Below the pieces are notes generated by a model. The model saw nothing but the letters and a program-made list of their open reading frames with translations. It was not told the DNA's origin and did not search any database. 64,000 bases of DNA from an uncultured Prevotellaceae bacterium (lineage in GTDB: Bacteria > Bacteroidota > Bacteroidia > Bacteroidales > Bacteroidaceae). Positions within the stretch are counted from its first letter, which is position 1. Each line of letters begins with the position of its first letter. The position numbers and the translations under genes were made by a program. This document shows, piece by piece, positions 51,552 to 59,439 of the stretch. The stretch lies in NCBI GenBank assembly GCA_902781315.1, contig CACZIT010000001.1:1-64000 (forward strand). The letters are read 5' to 3'.

Positions 51552-51818
51552 ATGATAGACAATAGACATTATTTGATACTTTCCTACTCCGACGCGGAGC
51601 TTCGCAACCTCATTGAGGAGTACATAATCCAGCAGAAAGCGGAATTCACTTTCGAGGGCGTATGCTCTTTTATTGCCTACTGGGCAATGGAGGAAGGGAT
51701 GAAGACGGGAGCAAGCAAGATTATTTACGAAAGTAATAAGATTCAGCCGGATGACCAGGATAGGGTGAGGCCTGTTCTCGATGCCTTTATCCGAGATGCC
51801 AGGTTTGAAAGGATATAG
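51552..51818 (+). CDS. Small hypothetical protein
   Basis: This 88-residue acidic protein, predicted helical (LIEEYIIQQKAEFTFEGVCS), has no family I recognise. It overlaps out of frame with a broken gene (51796-51948), so it may once have been the first gene of a two-gene unit. Confidence 0.55.
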   Translation: MIDNRHYLILSYSDAELRNLIEEYIIQQKAEFTFEGVCSFIAYWAMEEGMKTGASKIIYESNKIQPDDQDRVRPVLDAFIRDARFERI

Positions 51819-51948
51819 CGAGACAAGCCTGAAAGATATGCGCACGTTCTATGAGCAATGGCAACTCTTCGTAAATCGTCAGCCGATGGCCGACGAATTG
51901 CCGTCCGCGTCGGAATCCCTCACCATCCGAAACCATTCGAACCTTTGA
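51796..51948 (+). pseudogene. Truncated DUF1016/YhcG-like fragment
   Basis: An in-frame reading begins MPGLKGYSETSLKDMRTFYE and continues QWQLFVNRQP. The pattern GxSxxxLxxMRxFY is that of the N-terminal domain of DUF1016 (YhcG-type) nucleases, normally over 300 residues. Here it stops after 50 residues, inside direct repeat A (51932-52022). Identification is tentative. Confidence 0.4.
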
Positions 51949-52406
51949 ACGTAACTTAGGAATTCTTGAAACTAGAACCGCGGCCCTATTGTTTTATCTG
52001 TGCAATCTGTGTAATCTGTGGGTGAATAATACTCGTGATCCGCGTGATCCGTGGAGAAAGTTTTCGTGAATTTCGTCTTTTTCGGATGTTTTCGGAATAT
52101 AATTCAAAAAAAAGTTGTATCTTTGCACATTGAAAGTGATATGTTGGGATTCTGCGAGGTCTTTCTGCAGCCTCTACAGCGGTGTCCATCCGTGCTGTCG
52201 TCCTTTGTTAACCGTCAGTTCGCTCTCAAGTCTTCTCCCGACCTGAGCACCCCCTCAACATCCCCTCGTATCCCTCTTAGCCTCCACGTATCCCTCGTAT
52301 CCTCACGTATATCATAAATAACCTGTGCAATCTGTGTAATCTGTGGGCAAAAGTACCTTGATTCGCGTGATTCATGGAGAAAGCCCCCTCAATCAACCGT
52401 ACTATT
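51819..52406. other. Repeat-rich gap with a second 6S-like 5' arm
   Basis: Apart from the end of the fragment at 51796-51948, no gene is supported. It holds direct repeat A (51932-52022), a promoter -7 box TATCTTTG (52118-52125), a stretch (52153-52192) resembling the 5' arm of the candidate 6S-like RNA, and another CTGTGCAATCTGTGTAATCT module (52324-52350). Confidence 0.7.
51932..52022. repeat. Direct repeat A, right copy
   Basis: 91 bp matching 39491-39582 except for one base missing near CTTGAAACTAG. It truncates the DUF1016-like fragment. Confidence 0.9.
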
Positions 52407-52832
52407 ATGGGAGTATATGAAAATAATATCGTACCAATAAAGATAGCTCATTTGGCGGAGTATGTTTCCAAGGTAAAGCGTATCTCGCTGGATGATGCTC
52501 TGGTCTACGTCTATGTAAATCCGATGTACGAGCGGCTTTACGATGAGAATGCCAAATGGTGGTATCTGAGCACGGAAGCACTGTATGGAGAGTTCGAACT
52601 CAGGCGTAGGCAGCAAAGTATGGAAGTCCCTAAAGAGGTGTTCGAGTTCTATACCTACTGTCTGGAAAATTATGCCACGCATAAGCGGATTAGCGGCATG
52701 CAGGCTTGGGTGTTGTTCAAGGAGACAGGAGCTGATGAGTACATTATCGGCAATTACGACCTCCTTCACACCCAAGGAGTAGATTATATTTTGGACGATA
52801 TTCAGAGATTTATAAGCAGAAGAAAAAGATGA
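52407..52832 (+). CDS. DUF3791 protein, probable partner of DUF3990
   Basis: This 141-residue protein has the DUF3791 signature in its second half: VFEFYTYCLENYATHKRISG, then YDLLHTQGVDYILDDI. The first half (KIAHLAEYVSKVKRISLDDA, WYLSTEALYGEFE) matches the associated helical domain. An earlier in-frame ATG at 52374 lies in a repeat module, so 52407 is preferred. It overlaps the DUF3990 gene by four bases. Such pairs are often taken as toxin-antitoxin systems. Confidence 0.82.
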   Translation: MGVYENNIVPIKIAHLAEYVSKVKRISLDDALVYVYVNPMYERLYDENAKWWYLSTEALYGEFELRRRQQSMEVPKEVFEFYTYCLENYATHKRISGMQAWVLFKETGADEYIIGNYDLLHTQGVDYILDDIQRFISRRKR

Positions 52833-53311
52833 TCAAACTGTATCATGGTTCAACAGTAGCGGTAAAGAACCCTTCTCTCAGACCAGGTCGCCCCAATGCC
52901 GACTTTGGTAAAGGTTTCTATACCACGAGCAATTTGGAACAAGCTGTTAGATGGGCACACATCAAGCAGGAACGCGAAGAAGCTCAGCGTGCAGTGGTCA
53001 GCGTCTATGAGTTTGACGAGACACTCTTAGACAGACCTGATTTGAACATCCGCCGGTTCACTGGTGCCGATGAGCCGTGGCTCCTTTTCGTTACCGATTG
53101 CCGCAAATCCCGTAGGCATGATTATGATTTGGTACAAGGGCCAGTCGCTAACGATAAGGTCTTTACTACGGTCAACCTGTTTGAAAGTGGTGTTCTGAGT
53201 GCCGAAGCAGCCATCTTGCAGTTGAAGGCATATAAAACCTATGATCAGCTATCCTTTCATACAGTGCGTGCGATAAGTGCGCTTCGTTATTTAGAAACAT
53301 TGGATGTGTAG
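52829..53311 (+). CDS. DUF3990 protein, ADP-ribosyltransferase-like
   Basis: This 160-residue protein has LYHGSTVAV at the start and GKGFYTTSNLEQAVRWA (about 28-44). These are like the His/Tyr-containing strands of ADP-ribosyltransferase folds, with which DUF3990 is usually compared. It could be the toxin of the pair with DUF3791; that role is inference. It is the last gene of the island. Confidence 0.82.
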   Translation: MIKLYHGSTVAVKNPSLRPGRPNADFGKGFYTTSNLEQAVRWAHIKQEREEAQRAVVSVYEFDETLLDRPDLNIRRFTGADEPWLLFVTDCRKSRRHDYDLVQGPVANDKVFTTVNLFESGVLSAEAAILQLKAYKTYDQLSFHTVRAISALRYLETLDV

Positions 53312-53705
53312 AAACATCAATTAGCTTAAGGCGGACGCCCTGCAAGAACTGCTATAAATAAATCTGTGCAATCTGTGAAATCTGTTGGCACAAAAACCTG
53401 CGTTCCTCGGAGAAATATAAACATATAATTATCATGTAATCGACCATATAATTTGGCCATATAATTTTAATTAATGAATAATTAACGGTCAATCAACGGC
53501 AATTAATGTTAAAAATTAAATATCTTGTGGTCCCCGTCATCCGCGGCGAACTCTGCTGCTTTAACTTTCGCTCTGCAGCTCAGCTCCTCTTGAAACTAGA
53601 AACCAGAAACTGCGCTTCAGCTCATTGCGCTCGGCCCGAAGGGACGCTTGCGTAGCATAGCTGAGAAACAACCTATTACCTGTTACCTATTACCTATTAC
53701 CTAAT
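53312..53705. other. Island right boundary: dispersed repeat modules
   Basis: No gene is seen. It includes a CTGTGCAATCTGTGAAATCT module (from about 53364), AT-rich direct repeats (CCATATAATTT near 53443 and 53469), direct repeat B (53524-53598) and a tandem TTACCTATTACC tract that runs up to the next start codon. Confidence 0.75.
53524..53598. repeat. Direct repeat B, right copy
   Basis: About 75 bp matching 39591-39665. The two repeat modules A and B lie side by side at the left boundary but are 1.5 kb apart at the right one. Confidence 0.85.
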
Positions 53706-54443
53706 ATGCGTCCTCTCCTCCTCACCCTGTTCTGCCTCATTAGCGGCCTCCAGGCAGCCACTGCCACAGCTCCCCGCGTCGGCGACAAGGCAGCCCCCCT
53801 CATCGCCCATCGTGGTTGTTGGTCGGGCGACAGTCTGCCGCAGAACTCCATTGCCTCCTTCCGCAAGGCATTGCAGCAGAACATCTATGGCACCGAGTTC
53901 GATGTCCATCAGACCCTCGACGGCAAGCTCGTCGTCAACCACGACGACACCTTCTATGGCATGAAGATAGCCAGCACCACCTATGCCGACCTCTGCACGG
54001 TCACCCATCCCAATGGCGAGACCATCCCCCTGCTCGAGCACTTCCTCCGTACCTATTGTGAGCTGCGTCCCAGCGTGCTCATGATTGTAGAGCTGAAGAC
54101 CTGCAGTGTCGATGCCGTCGTCCGTTTGATTGAGCAGTACAACGTCCTTTCCCGTTGCCTGTTCATCTCCTTCTCCCAGCAGTATTGCTTAGAGCTAGTC
54201 AACAAGGGCCTCGGCCCCGTCACCGCCTACCTCAATGCCGACCTCACCCCCCAGCAACTCAAGGATGCCGGCATTGGTGGCATCAACTATCACTATAGTC
54301 ACTACCAGTCGCACCCCACCTGGATTCCCGAAGCCCGCGCCCTCGGCCTCTGGACTGGTACCTGGACCGTCAACGATCCCGCCATCAAGCAATCCTTCCT
54401 CTCCGACAGCGTCATCGTCACCACCGACAACGTCTTTCAATAG
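53706..54443 (+). CDS. Secreted glycerophosphodiester phosphodiesterase
   Basis: This 245-residue exported enzyme hydrolyses glycerophosphodiesters to glycerol-3-phosphate and an alcohol such as choline. It has a signal peptide (1-18) and the GDPD core: LIAHRGCWSGDSLPQNS (catalytic His and metal Glu region normally HRG-x-PENT), TEFDVHQTLDGKLVVNHD, and a late GLWTGTWTVND. The usual Glu of PENT reads Gln (PQNS). It precedes the choline genes and could feed them by splitting host glycerophosphocholine; Haemophilus uses GlpQ this way. The gene has the high GC of the core. Confidence 0.88.
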   Translation: MRPLLLTLFCLISGLQAATATAPRVGDKAAPLIAHRGCWSGDSLPQNSIASFRKALQQNIYGTEFDVHQTLDGKLVVNHDDTFYGMKIASTTYADLCTVTHPNGETIPLLEHFLRTYCELRPSVLMIVELKTCSVDAVVRLIEQYNVLSRCLFISFSQQYCLELVNKGLGPVTAYLNADLTPQQLKDAGIGGINYHYSHYQSHPTWIPEARALGLWTGTWTVNDPAIKQSFLSDSVIVTTDNVFQ

Positions 54444-54558
54444 CCTATGGAACAGGCTTAAGCCTCTTGCGCTCGGCTATGCCGCTTTCAGAGTGTAGCG
54501 GGGAAAGAACAATAAACTTTAAACTTTGTCCCGCGCATCGCGCCCTGCCTTGCTCATT

Positions 54559-54627
54559 ATGACAAACAATATGAAAATTGCAGTTGCAGGAACAGGATAT
54601 GTTGGCATGAGTATAAAAAATCGCTAA
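54559..54627 (+). pseudogene. Truncated ugd (UDP-glucose 6-dehydrogenase) fragment
   Basis: A 22-residue frame carries MKIAVAGTGYVGMS, the N-terminal NAD-binding motif of UDP-sugar dehydrogenases (normally about 390-440 residues), then runs into IKNR and a stop. It is a recombination scar upstream of the choline operon, comparable to the rmlA fragment. Confidence 0.85.
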
Positions 54628-54725
54628 AGAACCTACAGCAATATAGCCGTTTCCTGCCGTTGCGTCCTTGCTTATGTTGTTAATAGATATATACCACAAA
54701 TTGTAGGAAAAAAGAAATAATTTTT

Positions 54726-55463
54726 ATGAACAGAAAAATTGCTTTTTTATTGTTATTAGTTCTGTATCCATTCATTATTTTTGCACAGGATCAAGTTTCC
54801 AAGAAACAATCAAACTTCCACCTTGGCCTTGACCTCCAGACCAAATATGTCTGGCGTGGCATGGAGATGCAGACAGAGGATGCCGCCCCCGTTCTCTTCC
54901 CTCAGCTGAGCTATCAGAAGAGCGGCTTTTATGCCTACGTGATGGGCGGCTATGCCGTCAACGGCAAGTACAGCGAGGTGGACCTCGGCCTGAGCTACAC
55001 CTACAAGTGGCTGACGGTCGGTCTGAATGATTATTACTATCCCACTACGACCACTCCCTATGACGATTACTTTAACCTGAAGGGTCGAGAGACCGGACAT
55101 TGGTTGGAGGGTATGGTCACCATTGCGCCCGAGTCGATTCCCGCCTACCTGACCTTGTCGAACTTCTTTGCCGGTGCAGACAAGAATTCCGAAGGCAAGC
55201 AGGCCTATTCCACCTATGCCGAGGTAGGCGGCCATTATGACTTCCTCGACGACCACCAGCTTGCCCTTGCCGTCGGTGCCGCCTTCAACAAGAGCTGCTA
55301 CAACGGCTACGGGCACGGCTTCGGAGTTTGCAATATTGAACTGAAGTATACTTACAACCTCTCGTTCAAGAACGGCTTTGCCCTGCCTCTCAGCGTGATG
55401 TACATCATGAATCCCGTCTACGAGAAGTCACACGTGAACTTCAAAGCCTCATTATCCTTCTGA
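54726..55463 (+). CDS. Outer-membrane beta-barrel protein, porin-like
   Basis: This 245-residue protein has a signal peptide (1-20, ending FAQ). Alternating amphipathic strands with many aromatic residues follow (for example TKYVWRGMEMQ, FYAYVMGGYAV, YTYKWLTVGLNDYYY), and the last residue is Phe (FKASLSF), the usual barrel end signal. It resembles TorF-like putative porins. The cytidylyltransferase gene begins only four bases after it, so it may be the outer-membrane entry for choline or a choline ester. Confidence 0.8.
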   Translation: MNRKIAFLLLLVLYPFIIFAQDQVSKKQSNFHLGLDLQTKYVWRGMEMQTEDAAPVLFPQLSYQKSGFYAYVMGGYAVNGKYSEVDLGLSYTYKWLTVGLNDYYYPTTTTPYDDYFNLKGRETGHWLEGMVTIAPESIPAYLTLSNFFAGADKNSEGKQAYSTYAEVGGHYDFLDDHQLALAVGAAFNKSCYNGYGHGFGVCNIELKYTYNLSFKNGFALPLSVMYIMNPVYEKSHVNFKASLSF

Positions 55464-55467
55464 GAAA

Positions 55468-56334
55468 ATGACCAAGCGGAATGCCGTCATCATGGCCGCG
55501 GGAACGTCCTCGCGCTTTGTTCCCCTGTGTTTGGAACGCCCTAAAGGCCTCCTTGAGGTAAAAGGCGAGGTCCTGATCGAGCGCCAGATCCGCCAGCTGC
55601 ATGAAGCCGGCATCACAGACATCACGATTGTCGTCGGCTACAAGGCCGGGATGTTCCAATATCTACAGGGCAAGTACGGCGTCGATCTCGTGATGAATGA
55701 GGACTATGACAAGTACAATAACACCTCTTCCGTGATACGTGTCCTTGACAGACTGGCAGATACCTACCTGTGCAGCTCAGACAACTACTTCCCGCGGAAT
55801 GTGTTCCTCGACGAGCCAGGTGAGAGCTGTTATTCCGCCCTCTATGCAGAAGGGCCGACCGGTGAGTATTGCATGACCGCAGATGAGGAAGGCACGATCA
55901 GTAGCGTAACAGTCGGCGGTCACGACAGCTGGTACATGGTCGGACACGTGTACTTCAACAATCTCTTTTCCAAGCGCTTTGCCGAGATACTTAAAAAGGA
56001 ATACGAAAATCCTGAGACCCGCCAAGGCTATTGGGAGGATGTCTATATCCGCCATATCCCAGAGCTTCCCATGAAGATCAACCGATATGCCGACGGCGAC
56101 ATCCTTGAGTTTGACACACTCGACGAACTCCGCTTGTTTGACGGCAGCTATCAGTCTGACACCCGTTCCGCTATCCTCAAGACCCTTTGTTCTGAGCGTG
56201 GGTGGAAAGAGGAAGACCTCCATGGGTTCCGAAAGATAAAGTTTGATGAGAACTCCTTCCAGTTCTCATTCCTGGCAGGGTCAGACCGATATCTCTTCGA
56301 CAGCCAGTCAGGCCTAAAACTGATGAAACAATGA
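55468..56334 (+). CDS. LicC-like phosphocholine cytidylyltransferase
   Basis: This 288-residue NTP-transferase has the intact signature MAAGTSSRFVPLCLERPKGL (Gly-rich loop, Arg, Lys) and the metal Asp in CSSDNYF. It should convert phosphocholine and CTP to CDP-choline. It lies between a barrel protein and the LicA-type kinase; its stop overlaps the next start (ATGA). The choline assignment comes from the neighbours: a nucleotidyltransferase of another specificity cannot be excluded from sequence alone. Confidence 0.85.
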   Translation: MTKRNAVIMAAGTSSRFVPLCLERPKGLLEVKGEVLIERQIRQLHEAGITDITIVVGYKAGMFQYLQGKYGVDLVMNEDYDKYNNTSSVIRVLDRLADTYLCSSDNYFPRNVFLDEPGESCYSALYAEGPTGEYCMTADEEGTISSVTVGGHDSWYMVGHVYFNNLFSKRFAEILKKEYENPETRQGYWEDVYIRHIPELPMKINRYADGDILEFDTLDELRLFDGSYQSDTRSAILKTLCSERGWKEEDLHGFRKIKFDENSFQFSFLAGSDRYLFDSQSGLKLMKQ

Positions 56335-57914
56335 AAACCGCAGTCATCCTGACAGCCCGCAAGGAGCGCGATAGCGTCGTTCCGTATCCGCTCTTGCGGT
56401 TCTCTGAAGGCGTATGCCTCCTCGACCGTACGTTGCAGATACTCCGCGAAGCAGGCTATCAGCACATAGTCATCGTGATTGGCTACAAGGCAGAGCTGTT
56501 CAGCAAGTACGAATCCACAGACGTGACGCTCATCATCAATCAAGACTATGAGTTCACCTCTTCAATGGGCTCTCTGGCATTAATAGAAAGTGTAGTCCGT
56601 GAAGACTTCCTGCTCATCGAGGGTGATACATTCTATGAGAAGAAAGTCATACAAGAGCTCACAGACATCGCAGAAGGCAACTGCCTCGTGATGACGGAGG
56701 AAAGCGGCAGCGGCGACGAATGCTTCGTCGAGACCCAGTCCGGCTTCGTTACCAGCATTACGAAGGACCGTCACCGTGTCCGTCGCTTCGAAGGCGAGCT
56801 GCTCGGGCTCATGCGCATATCCCTTCCGACCTTCCGTAAGATCATGGAAGCCTGGCACCAGTCCGACAATCCTTACCTGAACTATGAGTACCTGCTCATG
56901 GACGTGACGGATGCGATAGAACGGCCCGTGCTTCACTTTCCCAATCTCATCTGGGGAGAGGTCGACCACATGTCAGACTTCAAGAAGCTCAAGAATGAGG
57001 TTTATCCACGTCTCCGCAGGAGGGAAGACCCGTTCGATCCAGCCAATCTCATGAGCCACCTTTCCCTTATATTCCCTGATGAAGATGTCTCCGACGCTGT
57101 CATCAAGAAGATCGGCGGCATGAGCAACAAGAATTTCCGTGTTGATCATTCCGGCCGGAGTTACGTGCTCCGAGTTCCAGGAAACGGCTCGGAGGGAATG
57201 GTGGAGAGGTCGAACGAGATGTTCAATGCCAGTGAGGGCAGCCGCCTCGGTGTGAATCCTGTCACCTATTACTTCAATGCCAAGACAGGAGTAAAGCTGA
57301 CGGAATATGTGACAGGAGCAGAAACACTCAACAGTGCCACCATCCAGCGCCCCGACAACATGACGAAGGTTGCCGACATCTACAGAAAGATACACGGCGC
57401 CCATGTCCGCCTGCGTAATGAATTTAATGTTTTCAAGGAAATCGGCAAGTACGAGATGCTGATGCAGAAGGCAGGTGCCACCATGTACGACGGCTGGGAA
57501 GATGTCCTGCCCGCTGTCATGTCGTTGGAAAACCGCCTGAACATGCTTGGTGTCGATCTGAGGCCGTGCCACAACGATGCCGTCCCGGAGAATTTCATCA
57601 AGTCCGCAGACGGTCGTCTCTATCTGATAGACTGGGAATACTCCGGCATGAACGACCCTATGGCCGACCTTGCAGCCCTGTTCCTAGAATCCAGTTTTAC
57701 TGATGAAAATCAAGACTACGTACTCAACCGCTATTTCGATAGTGACGTGCCAGTCCATGCACAAGAGAAAATCCTCTGCTACCAAATACTGTGGGACTAT
57801 CTCTGGGCCCAATGGACGGTCATCAAGGAAGCCAAGGGCGATGACTTCGGAACATATGGCATGGACCGTTACACCCGTGCAATACAGAATTTGAAAAAGA
57901 TTAACAACACATAA
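56331..57914 (+). CDS. Fusion of degenerate LicC-like domain and LicA-type choline kinase
   Basis: In this 527-residue protein residues 1-235 resemble a nucleotidyltransferase, but the nucleotide loop reads LTARKERDSVVPYPLL instead of a Gly-rich AAGxGxR-P-x-PK motif, so this half is probably not catalytic. Residues about 255-527 are a choline-kinase/APH fold with MSNKNFRV, the catalytic HNDAVPENF (about 413) and metal DWEYSG (about 433). The kinase should phosphorylate choline. The gene overlaps licC by four bases; the BCCT transporter follows after six. Confidence 0.87.
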   Translation: MKTAVILTARKERDSVVPYPLLRFSEGVCLLDRTLQILREAGYQHIVIVIGYKAELFSKYESTDVTLIINQDYEFTSSMGSLALIESVVREDFLLIEGDTFYEKKVIQELTDIAEGNCLVMTEESGSGDECFVETQSGFVTSITKDRHRVRRFEGELLGLMRISLPTFRKIMEAWHQSDNPYLNYEYLLMDVTDAIERPVLHFPNLIWGEVDHMSDFKKLKNEVYPRLRRREDPFDPANLMSHLSLIFPDEDVSDAVIKKIGGMSNKNFRVDHSGRSYVLRVPGNGSEGMVERSNEMFNASEGSRLGVNPVTYYFNAKTGVKLTEYVTGAETLNSATIQRPDNMTKVADIYRKIHGAHVRLRNEFNVFKEIGKYEMLMQKAGATMYDGWEDVLPAVMSLENRLNMLGVDLRPCHNDAVPENFIKSADGRLYLIDWEYSGMNDPMADLAALFLESSFTDENQDYVLNRYFDSDVPVHAQEKILCYQILWDYLWAQWTVIKEAKGDDFGTYGMDRYTRAIQNLKKINNT

Positions 57915-57920
57915 AACTTC

Positions 57921-59435
57921 ATGGAAAGAGAAAAACTAGGAAAAAGAATCGACTGGGTAACCACTCTTGTTCCCTTTTTTGGTGTCGCAGCTCTCTGCGT
58001 GCTGTTCATGGTCATCCCAGACAGTTCGAAGACTGTCTTGGAAAGTGTCCGCAAGTTCATAGGTGACGACTGTGGTCTATATTACGCCATTCTTGGTGTT
58101 GGAGTATTCTGGCTCAGCATCTGGACAGCCTTTTCCAAATATGGAAAGGTAAAACTAGGAAATCTGGACAAGCCCCAGTATGGAAATTTCATGTGGGGTG
58201 CCATGATTTTTACGTCAGCCCTTGCTGCCGACATCATGTTTTACTCCCTGAGTGAATGGGCCATGTATGCTAGCGACCCCCATGTCCAGTCCATGGGCAG
58301 TATGCAGATGTGGGCACCTACCTTCCCCCTGTTCCACTGGGGACCAATTGCATGGTGTTTCCATATCATCCTCGCCGTTTGTTTCGGTTTCATGCTTCAT
58401 GTCCGCAAACGAGAGCGTCAGCGTTTCTCCGAAGCTTGCCGTCCACTCTTCGGTGACAAGATGGATGGCGAATGGGGCCGTCTGATCGATATCATTGCCA
58501 TTCTTGCCATGTTGGCAGGCATTGCGACGACGTTCTCCCTAGCCACTCCGTTGCTCTCAGCTGCCCTTTGTGAGGTGCTGGGAATCTCTGACAGTATAGC
58601 TCTTACCATTCTCCTGCTGGTTGTCATCGCCGTCATCTATACACTTGCTGTATGGTTCGGCATGAAAGGCATCTCCAAGATGGCTAAATGGTGTATGTAT
58701 TTCTTCTTTGCCTTCCTTGCCTATGTGCTCTTTCTTGGTGGTGAGACACGCTACATCCTCGAGACAGGCTTCCAGTCCATCGGAAATCTCATTCAGAATT
58801 TCATCGGTCTCTCAACAACGCTTGACCCGCTACGTGAGACCTCTTTCCCCCAGAACTGGACACTCTATTACTGGGCATACTGGATGGCGTGGACCATTGG
58901 TACCCCCTTCTTTATCGGTATGATCAGTAAAGGCCGTACCATCAGGAACACGATTCTTGGCGGTTATGGCTGGGCCCTGGCCGGTACTTTCACGTCCTTC
59001 ATCATCCTTGGTAATTATGGTTTGGCGCAGCAGATGAAGCACGGCCTCGACATTGTAGGCTTTGTTGATGGCGGTGGGACTTACTATGAAGCCATCCTGA
59101 AAATCCTCGGCACATTGCCACTACCAGAAGTAGCCATGACACTTCTTGTCATCACGATGATCATGTTCTATGCTACCTCGTTTGATACGCTGACACTGAT
59201 TGCCTCTACCTATTCCTACAAGCGCATCTCGCCGGATGAGGAACCCCACAAGGCCATCCGAACCCTATGGGCTGTAATGTTTATCTTGTTCCCCATAGGT
59301 TTGATCTTTGCAGAGAACTCGATGTATGGCCTGCAGTCAGTAAGTATCATTGCTGCATTTCCGATAGGGATTATAATTTTAATGATGATTTGGTCCTTTT
59401 TCAAGGATATTAATAATGTGTTTGAGAATAAATGA
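57921..59435 (+). CDS. BCCT family choline/betaine transporter
   Basis: This 504-residue protein has about 12 hydrophobic helices and the BCCT hallmarks: FMWGAMIFTSALAADIMFY, WAYWMAWTIGTPFFIGMISK (the Trp/aromatic substrate site and the GxP-type signature) and a helix-3 FxxWG-like segment in PLFHWGPIAW. It most likely imports choline for the kinase encoded upstream. In Haemophilus LicB, a different transporter family, has that part. It is expressed with the lic genes. Confidence 0.93.
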   Translation: MEREKLGKRIDWVTTLVPFFGVAALCVLFMVIPDSSKTVLESVRKFIGDDCGLYYAILGVGVFWLSIWTAFSKYGKVKLGNLDKPQYGNFMWGAMIFTSALAADIMFYSLSEWAMYASDPHVQSMGSMQMWAPTFPLFHWGPIAWCFHIILAVCFGFMLHVRKRERQRFSEACRPLFGDKMDGEWGRLIDIIAILAMLAGIATTFSLATPLLSAALCEVLGISDSIALTILLLVVIAVIYTLAVWFGMKGISKMAKWCMYFFFAFLAYVLFLGGETRYILETGFQSIGNLIQNFIGLSTTLDPLRETSFPQNWTLYYWAYWMAWTIGTPFFIGMISKGRTIRNTILGGYGWALAGTFTSFIILGNYGLAQQMKHGLDIVGFVDGGGTYYEAILKILGTLPLPEVAMTLLVITMIMFYATSFDTLTLIASTYSYKRISPDEEPHKAIRTLWAVMFILFPIGLIFAENSMYGLQSVSIIAAFPIGIIILMMIWSFFKDINNVFENK

Positions 59436-59439
59436 TTCT

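Noticed and set aside
39491-52022. Integrative element with att sites
   Set aside because: The flanking repeats contain words found at several other intergenic places, no integrase or tRNA target is present, so recombination between dispersed repeats is simpler.
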